Shown: positions 12,241-23,600 of the stretch, in pieces | Layout: every line of letters begins with the position of its first letter | Position numbering within the stretch: the first letter of the stretch is position 1 | Position numbers and translations under genes: made by a program | Notes under the pieces: generated by a model | What the model was told of the DNA's origin: nothing | The model's database searches: none | What the model saw: the letters and a program-made list of their open reading frames with translations, nothing else | NCBI GenBank assembly: GCA_964304625.1 | Contig: OZ199839.1 | Span: forward strand, 3,658,001-3,722,000 | Length of the DNA: 64,000 bases | Reading direction: 5' to 3' | DNA from: Kudoa neothunni | Lineage: Eukaryota; Cnidaria

Positions 12241-13485
12241 TTTTTGCTGTTCCTCCTTCGATTATAGCCCTATTTATGGAACCCACCTTTCGATTAAGCA
12301 TTCCTATTATATATGTGAATTGATTGTTATGATTTTTTCTTAACTTAGTTTGCATTACATCGATGTGAATTGATTTTAAATATCGCGTGGGATATTTACT
12401 GTTAGAGCCTGACAAAGCGCTCTCCTGGTCAACTACAATCATAAGCACTTTCTTTAGACATTGATTGGCCACTCGATTAACGGCCATTAAATCTAATGAT
12501 GACATTGACTTGGAGCTCGCATCTTGTACATAGACCATAAAATTGGAGTGATGAAAAGGCATGCCATCTTTATACAAAACTATAATAATAACAATAAATG
12601 ATGATAATGATAAATAATGATGATGATGTATTTTATTGTTTGTGGGTGTTAGTTTAAGCGCTTAAACTTATTTAATTACCAAAATCACAACCGTAATTTG
12701 TTCCAAGACGAACCACCCACTCATTACTACGTAGATAATGGTAGGCAGCATATTCCAATCTGAATCGGTCGGGATACGTTTCATTAAAATAATCCCATAA
12801 TTCAACAATAGTCATTGGTTGCTAGATTAGATATTCTTTCAAGGGATAATAACAGACAACAAGCCAATACTTCACTATTTTTGTACACGTTAACACAATC
12901 CAACGCGTAAAGCAAAAAGAAGCACTAGAAACATTTGATTTTTTGTATAAATAACAAAAAATGTACTTCATGCGAAGAGAGACGATAGCTTTCATCCGTT
13001 AACCTAAGAATACCATTGTCGGAATCTTTATCGAAAACTGATTTGAATATTTTCAGTTGTTTTTCATAACCTTTCTTGAATTGTTCAATGAGTGCAGGCG
13101 AATAATCTTAAGGTAAAGAATGTGTATTATACAGCGATTTCACACGAAATACTTGCAATGTGTTGATTTTGGGATATGTTGAACTGTGGGTTAGTGGCTA
13201 TATCTTGTAGAATGTCAAAAATAGGTTCACTTCTTGTGAGTGTACATTTTCCAAAAAATCCCTAATCAATAATGCTAAATGAAACTAGATTGATACAATT
13301 ACTCGAAAATATAATTTTTTGGCTTCCTCATACGAAGGCACGATTATTTTATATTTGGAGATTATTTTCACAGTGAACTTATGAAATCCTTTAGCCGGAT
13401 CATTATCTATAAATTCCATCGGAAACCTTCTATAAACAGAGGTTATTTGGGCTTCTTTAGCAACACTCTTCCATGGCGTTTCCAT
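12170..13485 (-). CDS. TSEN2: tRNA-splicing endonuclease subunit Sen2
   Basis: Six minus-strand exons: 13485-13303, 13261-13153, 13106-12967, 12924-12871, 12821-12680 and 12579-12170. They join in phase through GT-AG introns of 41, 46, 42, 49 and 100 nt to give 345 residues. Family landmarks in order: GFFGKCTLTRSEP; HECFFLLYALDC; the catalytic-domain strand EYAAYHYLRSNEWVV; and YGCDFVLYKDGMPFHHSN. The likely catalytic triad is Tyr205 (YGCDF), His220 (FHHS) and Lys253 (LKKVLMIV). Sen2 is the subunit of the nuclear Sen complex that cuts the 5' exon-intron junction of pre-tRNAs. Only the last exon is a long open frame, so the gene is easily missed. The last ~85 residues go beyond the conserved domain, and the final ~22 codons are antisense to the dsRBD gene. 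The true 3' end could therefore be earlier or spliced (CGAAAG|GTGGGT is a candidate donor). Confidence 0.83.
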
Positions 13486-14373
13486 TGTCTATTTACTGCG
13501 CAGTCGTTGCAACACGTTAACCTCATGAAGGTTCGTTTGTAGTTTTGTTGCACAATTGTTCGATTTGGGACAATATCTAAAATATTTGAAATTACACGAC
13601 TTTTTGGAAAATTTGAGATTATTTTATAAATTTATTGTAATCATAAGTAAATTAAACTTGACAATACAACAAGTATTGAGTATTGGGGGTTTAAGTCACA
13701 AACTCTTCAAAATTCGTAAATAAAGTAACAGGAATAATTTTCGATGGGTTTGCCGAGATAATTTTTCTAAAGTTATATATACATTATTTTTGTATTATGT
13801 TGAGGATATTCTGAGAAAATATCTATCTAATTCAGGGTTAATCGGGAATAATCTAAATCGCTACTTTTCGACGATGTTCGGCAACGCGTCAACCTAAAAT
13901 TCATTTTAATATTTATTTATGGTGCAACTAATGTAAATTATTTTAGTTTTCGTTTCGAAATTCAATACTAATTAAAATTATTTATTGACGTTAATAATTT
14001 CAGTTTAGAGTCGGACGCAGCCATAAAAACAAAATTTAAATAATTTTGTACGCGATTTTAAATCCTTTGAATAGTAAAAAATAATATCTTAATTATTCTT
14101 ATTCTTTACAATTTATTATAATGTAATTATGCCGATACTTTGATCAACTATATTCGTTAGATTTGTTTCAATGAGGGGTTGAAAAGAATTGATTATATTT
14201 GCAAGAAATCGTCTTTTCGTAATTAAATCTCATCGTTGTGTAGATATTGATTTGCACTAATTTTTAGAGGCATCTAAATTATCTAACTAAATCTGATACG
14301 AGTTTGTGAAGATTATATTTAAATAATAATAACCTGTTTTCATTGTGCTGTAAATCTTCTAGAACGTCTAAAA
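13486..14373. other. Intergenic region upstream of TSEN2
   Basis: Should contain the TSEN2 promoter. No other gene, RNA or repeat recognised up to the hAT element. Confidence 0.4.
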
Positions 14374-15376
14374 CAGCAGTTCTTAAGTTGAGATTCACGG
14401 ATACCCAAGCGATCTGTGAATCATTTCAATAAAATTTGAATTAAATTTTATCAATATGCATTGATTGTAATTAGGTATTTTTCAAAATTTGCGCAATTAT
14501 TAAAGATATCTAATATACTCTTGCGTTATTGTTTTTTATAAATATTTGATGTCTGTTACAAAGTTTACTTGTTCTATCAATTATCTTGTAAAAATAAATA
14601 TAAAAACAAAATTTACAAAAATTGCTTCTAATATTGCAGGCTGTGAAATTAGAATGATTTCTCTCATCACAACAGCCTATTTTTGCCAATCTAGATTTTC
14701 CACGTTAGTTACCATAGAAACAAAGTCGCGAAATCGCTTATACGCGGGTTGCAGTTTTAATTACTTTGTTAAATTTCTGCGAACTTGTTGATAAAAATCA
14801 AGTAAAAAATATCATAAAATATTCTTTTAATGTCTATTATTATATACAGGAAATATGTTTTTGCATTAAAGTTACATTCTATTATATAATAATCCTTCAC
14901 TCTTTAACTCTATTAAAAAACGATAATTGAGATTTTATATGATAAAAATATTTAGATTATTATAACAAAAATTTTCACTTAGGAATTTTTATATGGATTT
15001 TAACTTTAAATGTTTGAACGTGTGTTTATATATTAATCCAACAAATTTCATTAAATTTTTATTTTATGATATTATGCGTCATTGTCTATACTTGGTCAGA
15101 GTTTCAATAACTTCTAAAAGAATTTCTGGGAAGGATTTAAACTTTTTTAATATTTTTATTGTTCAAAATGATTCGTTTCTTAGTGATTAGAAATATTAGT
15201 TTTCTATTTAAAACAAAATCACCACATAATTAATTTACATAGAAAATATTTTAATAAAATTTGTTTCATTGGATAAATAATTCAAGTTAAGTTAAAATAT
15301 ATATATATATATGTACGTTTGGGTTGCCCATTAAAGCAAATTGGGGTACGCAAGTGAGAAAGATTAAGAGCCACAG
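14374..15376. mobile_element. hAT-family DNA transposon with decayed transposase
   Basis: The element is bracketed by a perfect 8-bp direct repeat, GTCTAAAA, at 14366-14373 and 15377-15384. The termini are imperfect inverted repeats: CAGCAGTTCTTAA on the left and CTGTGGCTCTTAA as the reverse complement of the right. Inside, about 14640-14790 on the plus strand, is a fragment reading LITTAYFCQSRFSTL ... ETKSRNRL. This resembles the C-terminal hAT dimerisation region (CEAGFS-L ... K-K-RNRL) of ZBED/Charlie-type transposases. The rest of the transposase is gone. Confidence 0.7.
15296..15312. repeat. (AT)n microsatellite
   Basis: Short uninterrupted AT dinucleotide run inside the hAT element, just before its right subterminal region. 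Confidence 0.7.
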
Positions 15377-15384
15377 GTCTAAAA

Positions 15385-16622
15385 ATTTTGATCATTCGCT
15401 GTTATCAAAAGATTGCTTTTTTGAGAAAGTTTTATTGTAATAGAAACATTTATTATTATATAAAATCTCTTAATGTATATAACATTCACTTTATAATTAA
15501 AATTAATTTTCATATATTTTAGAATAATTTATTCTTATGTATTTAGATCGGCCAGAGTTTTTTAACTTAAAATCACAAAATATTCATCGTAATTTCAAAT
15601 GAAATAAACGAAATATTTTTAATAATACAAATTAATGAAGTTGGTGTATAAAGAATTACTTGGAAATAAAATAATATTAACGCTGATGTTATATCTTAAT
15701 ACACCATATTAGTTGTATTTCAACGAATTTAACACATTACATTCAGTTTTCCTTAAACTGATATTTTTTATTGCTTTACTTTGAAAAATATTTACTACAA
15801 ATAAGGTTGAGCTAAACATATCATGACGCCATAATTTGGCTTCATTGATTATAAGAATTGGTTATACTTTTTGGGCTAAAAAATTTAAAGTATAATGTTT
15901 AAAAAAATATTTGATTAAATAAAGCTTCTAATTAATATTTATAATAAATTATGAGGAATTCTGCCTACAATTGACAGTAATTATGTTGAGTTATATATAT
16001 TTTAATGGATCTATACATCGTTAATTAATTTTTCAAGACATTGAAAAATATTAAAAAATTAAAATATTCAGGCATTTATTAAAGTGAGAGCTTTATTTTA
16101 AAAAAGCAACGATGTCAATATAAACGCATATTTTGGTGGAATACTGAAAATTTGTTAATAAACGATAGTAGCGTTTCCTCATTTAAACTTTTATAATCCA
16201 TAATTTATATTTTCTACACGAGAAAAATCGACAGTTATTTTCTTTAACCAACGAATACATAAACCGGACTATTTTTATGTACATCAATTTTTTAATGAAT
16301 GACGACTGAATGTATATTAATCCTGTTGTGAGATAAAACACAAAAAAATTAATTTTTCAGAATACTAGACATTATTATTATTATTATTCAAATTTTCTAG
16401 GGTTTACCAACACAGATATAAACATGTGATTGCCCCAAAGGATTAAAATGTGAAATTTAAGAAATATAACGAAATTTTAGGGATAAATAAAATCTATATG
16501 TCTATCTAGAATAATCAAATAAAACACTTAAACTTTAATACATAACACAATGTCAAATAAAAATGTCGATACAGAAGAAATATTGCGCCAAAACACCATG
16601 AAAATAGAATTAATATCAACAA
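15385..16622. other. Gene-free stretch downstream of the acyltransferase gene
   Basis: AT-rich. Contains the presumed 3' UTR of the minus-strand LCLAT1-like gene and a short (ATT)n run near 16375. Nothing else recognised. Confidence 0.4.
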
Positions 16623-17948
16623 TTAGAACATTGTAAATATACTATCAAATCCATTATAAACACGAGTAACGATGACAAAAATGATAGTTGTCACAACAAC
16701 ATACCACCTGAACAGACTGCTGCTGTAGAGAGCAAACAATGTGGTGAAAATAAGCCCAAAGTAAAGAAGCACAACAAAAAATCTGGATTTATATTTTTTC
16801 GGAGGATTTCTAACAGGGGGTTTGCCAGGATAGTGACCATGCGTGTAGAAATGATCTAGAAGTTGATCTTTCTCATACCATAGTTTTTTTAACCATTCGT
16901 TCAGTTTATTATCGTCATGAGGAAGACTTTCCGCTGGATATCGACGAATAAGAATATGAGCTTCTGTAGGAAGTTTTCCCTGAAAAACTTCGGTTCTATG
17001 AGGGACATAAATTAAAATGATTGCATCGCACACACAAACTTACTCGTAGAAACAACCCAAACCTTTATATGCTATTGTAATATCATGTACAGCCTCAAAA
17101 CATCCATCATTGTTTCGGTCTTTACGAAGTTTATTGAAAATATAGGTGAAGCCAGTGGTTCTTGGATGGAGCACATGTTTAAGTGATGGAAGATTGTTTT
17201 TCTCAGCGTATCTATTGCTGGATCTGATACTATTATCAGAGAAATAGGTTCCCTCACAAAAAAGTAAGAGCTGCAATCGATATTTTGCCTTTAGGATAAA
17301 TTGTACAAATTTTTGGATGTAGGCGTTGTCTTCTCCCCATTTTCTTCGCAGGAAAACATAGATATTATTTTGAAGTCCCCAACCTACAAACAAAAGTTTT
17401 AGATATCAATAAATAAAAATGAGCGAGTTTCTCCGCATTTATGAAAGATTCTACCTGCTCCAGGAACTGATTTCAACTCGTGCTTCAGGACTATTTTAAC
17501 TCGCGATAATCGATAATATTTCTCAGCTACATTAGTGAAATACAACCAATCAATACATCCTCTATGGTTTGACACCACCAAACAATTCTCTTTGCGGTTG
17601 AAATCATCCCCATATATAAAATATTTGGTACCAATCCAATGCTCTAAAAATCGATCGATAATAGCATTAACATAAATCAACGTAAAACTATAGCTATAGT
17701 CTTACCAATGCATGTCTAAAAAGAACAATTTTAAAGTAACTCAACAACTAACTAGAAGATACGTTTGTTAATTTGATAAATGACTTGGTCACGTAGTCCA
17801 TTATGAAACGAACAGTCTCTTTAAATATAAAACATAACGGTATCAATGGTGCCATTGCTAAATACACACCGCATTGAAGTGAAAAAAATAGAAAAACCAG
17901 AACCAGAGTATTCTTTATGCTACCACGAACCACTTCATTCTTAAACAT
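16623..17948 (-). CDS. LCLAT1: Lysocardiolipin/lysophospholipid acyltransferase (LCLAT1/AGPAT5-like)
   Basis: Minus-strand gene. Later exons are 17687-17455, 17383-17044 and 16995-16623, joined in phase by introns of 71 and 48 nt. The first exon starts at ATG 17948 and encodes a long hydrophobic N-terminal segment. Its 3' boundary (17740-17775) is not settled, because the best donor, AAC|GTATCT, does not match the phase of the next acceptor. Family blocks: motif I NHRGCIDWL (NHxxxxD, with catalytic His and Asp); LKSVPGAGWGLQ; a FCEGTYFS block in place of FPEGT; LHPRTTGFTYIF; VHDITIAY; and a C-terminal pair of hydrophobic segments after RWYV. These membrane enzymes transfer acyl chains to lysophospholipids in the ER or mitochondrial-associated membrane. 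The usual Pro of the EGT motif is Cys here. Length of about 390 residues fits LCLAT1 (376-414). Confidence 0.82.
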
Positions 17949-18520
17949 TTTAAATCCTACCAACAAACGGATTAATGCAACTCGGTGGCCAGTAAATCAA
18001 TTAAGATCACACAAGTCAATAGTTTTGCCACCTCGTTTCTACTAATCTTATTGTGCAAAACGCTAGAAGATACTATTTAACGGGCATGTCATCTTCGACA
18101 GCTATCTCACTCCCAAAATTTATACCCTGTTATCAGTTTGTTTATTATGAAATCATATGATTATTAATCTTCCAAGCGATCTGCACCTGTTATGTCACGT
18201 CAGCGGGCTTTGTCGGTAGATTATGATTCAATATAAACGGAGGTTGACGTGTCATCAATTAAAGTCTGGCTAGCTGCTTGATAGCTGCGACTAGAATTCA
18301 TTCACACTACCGATTCAAAACTATTCAATACAGTAAACAATTTTAAGCAGGCGCTCGTCCATGAACTCCTTGTGCAATAAAATGGCGCCGGCACATTTCA
18401 ATCGATTAAATATATCCAATCCGATTGAAAAAATTAGGGTTTCGTGTATAAACCAAAATAATGTATAACTATACATGTGAGCATTATGTAAATTTATAAT
18501 TGACTCCAACTTCAAAGTTG
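17949..18520. other. Intergenic region upstream of the acyltransferase
   Basis: Probable promoter region of the LCLAT1-like gene. No coding features recognised. Confidence 0.4.
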
Positions 18521-19135
18521 TGACACCTCTTGGTCGATGTGTTGACATAGTATCGCCCTCGAAAAGGACCATCTTTTGCAGCAGACAACATTCTACTTTT
18601 TCAGACTGTTTTGTTGATCCCAGAAGAAGAAAATGCTCTTCTTGGAAAATCATTACGTCACTCAGAGATAATTAATGTAGTGATACAGGGCCAAGGACGG
18701 AAGGCTCAGTGGTTTGGTGATTGGAGTCAATACCCGGAAATATTGAATCCGATCCCTTCTATTGATAGGTTTGCTGTTACCGTACGAATGTGTCTCTATC
18801 ATGCAATGGGAATTGTTGTTAGGGTGCAATTGCACTTTAAGTTTAAAATAATCTACAGCTACAGTTCGATCTAGCAGAGGAGGCTGAATTAGACGTTTTA
18901 ATCGTTTATCTAGCATTAACACGCTTGAAATCTCCGTAGAATCAGGTCCTTATGGATTTATGTATAGGGTTCGAGGTGGTGGTTGATCGGAAACGGGGAT
19001 GTTTAGTTGGTTAAACTAACGCAGCAAGACAAGGGGATAGATGCTACTTATCCTGCAGTGCCTACAGCGTTCATGGGGTTGGCCTAAGTAATTCTAACTC
19101 CATAACCTATTAAGTTGTGTTGGGGGGTTTACTTT
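18521..19135. other. GC-richer island of unknown nature
   Basis: About 600 bases clearly richer in G and C than the surroundings. Open frames exist on both strands (plus 18611-18874; minus 18916-18662 from an ATG at 18916, with a possible donor CGG|GTATTG), but neither matches a family I know and both end without a clear continuation. The distal part (about 18870-19130) has no frame but many short complementary G/C runs, so a structured RNA is possible. I could not identify it as SRP, RNase P/MRP or an snRNA. It could be a gene, an ncRNA or an old insertion. Confidence 0.3.
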
Positions 19136-22100
19136 GTAAACAAACAAAAATGTTAAGTGATTATTATTAGGTGCCTATCATAGTTTTGTTACGATTATAT
19201 TGGTGTTATAAGTTTACAGATTGTGTATGGAACCTTGTCCATTCCAAAAAAGTAGCTTTTTGCTAAGAACAGATGAGGGCCCAATTTTAAATGATTAAGA
19301 GCGTTATCCACCTTAAATCTGAAGTAAAATTTACCAACGGATAAATAGGACAATTGTGGAGCTAACTTTGTGATTTCGAACTGAAAAATGACGGTTAATC
19401 ATTTAATAACGCCTACTTATAAAAACATGAACTAAAATGTATTAAATTATACAATCGAGTATTTTTTGCGAGAAAAAAAAAGATATGAATATTTAAATAA
19501 TCTATAAGTTACTATAATACAATGTTAGAAAAAAATTAAACTAATGATTAGAATTTTTAAATGAATGTAACAAAATTTAGATGATGAAAATTTATTCATT
19601 TAATCAGTAATAGATGATTTTTAGCTTTAAGTAAATAAAAAATTAAATTAGGCGTGTATTACGTCATTTTTTAAAGTTTTCAAAATTTAACCAATTAAAT
19701 GCAACATCAAATTAAAATAATAAATAGAAAAAATTAGTAATAATTTTAGAATATTTTGTAATAATTGTGAAATTTAAATAAAACAGAAAAACTCAACTAG
19801 CACTCTCAAATTGAAACTGATAATCTAAATAAGTAGAACAATTTGTTGGCATAATTTTTATTTTTACAATTGGATATTTTTTAATAAAATTAACTAAGAA
19901 ATTTTCTCCTAATATTTGTAAAGATTTAAAATAGTGCCTAATTAGAAATTGTTGTTGTTTGGAATAGGTTCAAAAACATAATGGTATTATTATAATATGA
20001 AGTAGTTTTGTGAATAGGTCCAAAAATATATGAATTAAATTGGTTATTTTATAATTTGTTGTTCAAAAATTGTTCACGAATGTATGGATTTATAAATGAT
20101 ATAATCTTGTATTTTGTGTAAGGTACATTTATTTATTTTAATTGTTTTCAACCTCAAAGAAGTGCATGATTCATTCCTAATAAAAAGAAAACGAATGTTA
20201 TTATTATGATCACTATCATAGTAGAGATTATGAGAGCATCCAAATGTATACGAGTCTTAATTATTCCAGAGTTAAACATTATTTTTTGAATTTTTATTTC
20301 ATTATCTGTATCTGTTCTATAAAAAATAAGGTATAAAACTAACGGAGATAAATTCGACTATTATGGTGATTTTTTGAATCCGAAAAAGTTCGACTCTATT
20401 AAATAAAATCCATGCTTGATACGGCAATCATATTTACTGGCGTAGTGATTAGTTGTAGTAAATATAGATATATCAATTTTAATACACATTCACATTGTTT
20501 CATATAATTTTTTATTATTAAAAAATCATATTATTCATTTATTCGGAGAGGTTAACAGATTTAACTCAAAATCGACAAAAAGAGTCATCTTTACTAGATT
20601 TTTAATTCTTACTGTGCTCAGAAAGAATAATGAAACATAAAATAATTCTTGTTTGCTATTAACATATTTTTACATCGTAATTTAATAGAAATAACCGTTA
20701 AATAAATTTTGTTTGGAGATTCTAATGCTGGTCTTCAGCATTAATATTTTAGTAACAGCTGTAATTGCATAAAAACAATATAAAATATATTTAAATGAAA
20801 AAATAGACAACTTCAAAAACTAAATCTGGATGAAAATAATTATGACGAATCTTTCTTTTTCAGCATACACTAACAAAAGAAAAGATTTCGTATAAATCCA
20901 TAAATAAAAGTTAGTGACTCAGTAATATAAGACCTATATTTAAATTTTTCCGTTAGTGAAACTCGAATAGAGCTTTCTTTAGTAAAACTCCAAAAGCACA
21001 TACGATTAGTATAAATTTCTCCCATAAATGACATAATTAGACATATTCATTAATATTAGACCATTAAATTAAGATCCTTAAACATATTTTAATTAATAAT
21101 TTATTGTTATGTAACGTTTAACCCTACCGGTACTGACTGGGGTATTGCAAGATCCAAATTTGATTATTTTGTTTCTAAATTGATGTATTTTTGGTTATTT
21201 ACTTATAAAATTCACAAGTTCCCATATTAAATGCATTTTTATCTGAAAATAAAATTTATGATTTTGTTGACTAAAGATTTATGCATAAAATAAGATATAG
21301 TTTTTCTAATTTCATTAATTATTTGTTGTATTATTTTTTAAACCTCATATTTATTTTAAATATTATTTTCTCTCGCCATTATCTACATTTTTGATTTAAA
21401 CAAAAATGCGAGCCGTGAAAAGCAATATTTATTTTTGAATATAATCTAATATGGATTAGCGATAATTAATCCGACTAATGATTCCATTTGTTTTCGCTTT
21501 AGCACATTAGAGCAATAACATTTATCATAATTTTGTTGCTTTTCTTGAATTTTTACATGAGTCCTGACAACAATTACAAAGATTTAGAAAGTTCTGTAAT
21601 TGTTGGTATAAGAGTTGTAACCAAAGCCAAAAAATGCGCGATCAACAATAGAGTGATATGGTCCCATCGTCTGTTAAGCTACAACTTGCATGGTTGAATC
21701 CCAATCGCGTCCATTCGTTATATCTATCTAAAAATAAATATCATCATTAAATATTATATGCCTTTTCGTTTCATAGAATATCGATTCACTTGATAATAAC
21801 ACTAATCCTGAATTTTCTGATATCACCGACTGTTACCGAGTAAATGTCTACAAATTGATGAATGTATCTGGAGTTTGCTGCTTAAATGTTCATTCATCCT
21901 AGGTTTTCAGTCTATTTGGTTATGAAAATCAACAATATTGATTGTTTAAGGAGAGTGAATTATAATGTTGTACTTTTAGTTTAACATTATACCAATAAAG
22001 TTGCGGATAAATAAATTCATGTAAATCATTCCAGAACCGATAATGCTCTATGTATTTGCTATAGAATTGTTAAGTTAGGTGTATTATTTATATTATATGA

Positions 22101-23076
22101 AATTGAGATAAACTGATTAGGCTTAAAGCATATTTTATCTGGGGTCAAGAAATACTCTTAATGCACACGCGTTTTACTTCGGAGGTTAGTACAGGGAAGG
22201 TTAATTAAAGTATTATTATCTACAAAACAACTTATAATGTATATGTTGATAGCATATTTCGGGAAATTAAATATTGAAGATAAACCTGAATGAAATTTTT
22301 AGTTTAAAAAATAAATACAGCAAAAAATAGGGTTTCTATTTGTTACTGAGTTAATCCCTTAATAGAGAAACTTCATTTCCAAATCAATAAGAATAGTAAG
22401 TATATAATTTAAACTTGTAAAATTCTAATAACATAATGTGATTATTTAAATAATGAGAATAAATCAGCTTTCTCAAAATCGGTCGTAATTAATTGATGGA
22501 AGAAGTAGTACAGATTTAAGACAAAAATTAATACAATCCCTGTAAAATTCTGCAAAAAATAAGACCTATAAATTTGAATTAGTCCATAATTACCAAAATG
22601 TTAGAGGACATGGTATTTAATACGAATTTGAATATTGGTGTGAAAGGGCTGACTGGTTAACGTATCTTTTGCGCGCCCCAAATAAAACTTAATTTTAATA
22701 GTTCCAAAAATTTACGTAATTATAAAAATATATTTAAATTGTTATATTCAGAATTTATTTCAATAAACTTGCCAACGGTATAGATGAATACGAAATAATC
22801 TGATGGAATTAGGGAGTAACTATTTTCGTTTGAATTCAAATTTTGTCGGATATAAACCACGAAAATAAACTTGTTAATTTAGGTCTCATACAAAACATAG
22901 CATGTTTTTTATGTAAGGAGTTATAAAAATATAAATATAAAAATAGGCTATCAAGTATTAAATGCGGGGATCGCAATATAAATGAGCTAAGATTAGTATA
23001 AGTAGGATTAATTCTTCCGATTGTTAAGAGCTGCTGGTAAGTGCCGTAAATCAGCCACAAAATCCCAACAAACACC
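19136..23076. other. Long gene-free AT-rich region
   Basis: No exon chain, RNA gene or element boundary that I can support over almost 4 kb. The last few hundred bases precede the EF-hand gene and should contain its promoter. A hydrophobic minus-strand frame at 22836-23078 overlaps that start and has no supporting motif, so it is not called. Confidence 0.4.
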
Positions 23077-23600
23077 ATGAAAACATCCGAATCTTCGCAA
23101 GAATTTGATGAAATATTTTCTGTGTTTCAGTTCGAAGAAAATAAGGTCAAGAATGAAGAAGTATACAATATATTGAGGCTGTCTGGATACTTCCCTTCCA
23201 ACAAAGAAGCATCCGATGTTATCAAAAAGCTGGACCCATCAAGTATGTGCAATTTACCATATTAATTGGTTGATTGGTTTCATTTATTTTCAAATATATC
23301 GTTTAAATATTTGAATGCATATTAGATGCTGGTTATGTGGAACGTTCTGTTCTAAAGGATGCACTTAGTGGTTTACAATTCAAGTTAAAGGCTCCTCTTG
23401 ATGTCGAAGGAATGCTTTCTTTCCTTTCAAAAGATGGAAAAATTTCCGAAAGAGAGCTTAGTACTGCCTTAACATGCATCGGCGAAGTTATTCCTAAGGT
23501 GGAAATTGATACACTTCTCAAAGACCTCACTTCTCAATATGGTGAACACATGCCAATTGGCGTGATAGCGGAAGTTCTCAACCCTAAAGATTTTGTTTAA
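23077..23600 (+). CDS. EF-hand superfamily protein, myosin essential light chain/calmodulin-like
   Basis: Two exons, 23077-23242 and 23326-23600, with an 83-nt phase-1 intron (A|GTATGT ... TTAG|AT), give 146 residues, the size of calmodulin or a myosin essential light chain. The start ATG has a CACC context. The helix pattern EFDEIFSVFQFEE ... ILRLSGYFPSNKEASDVIKKL follows essential light chains (EAFxLFD ... MRALGQNPTNAEVLKVL). The canonical DxDxDG loops are all degraded. The third loop (FLSKDGKISEREL) is two residues short, and the fourth (SQYGEHMPIG) has no acidic ligand pattern. I infer a calcium-independent light chain or adaptor that binds an IQ helix. The exact paralogue cannot be settled by eye. 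Confidence 0.78.

Noticed and set aside
18870-19000. SRP (7SL) RNA candidate from the TCGGAAACGG match
   Set aside because: The neighbouring AGCAGG loop and a closing Alu-domain pairing are missing; similarity of 10 bases is not enough.
21640-21715. Possible tRNA-like segment (GGTTGAATCCC near a TGG...box)
   Set aside because: B-box is imperfect and no cloverleaf with acceptor pairing could be drawn; may be chance or an old SINE.
22836-23078. 80-codon hydrophobic minus-strand frame overlapping the EF-hand start
   Set aside because: Lies in the promoter of a well-supported gene, has no family similarity that I recognise, and its composition is AT-driven.
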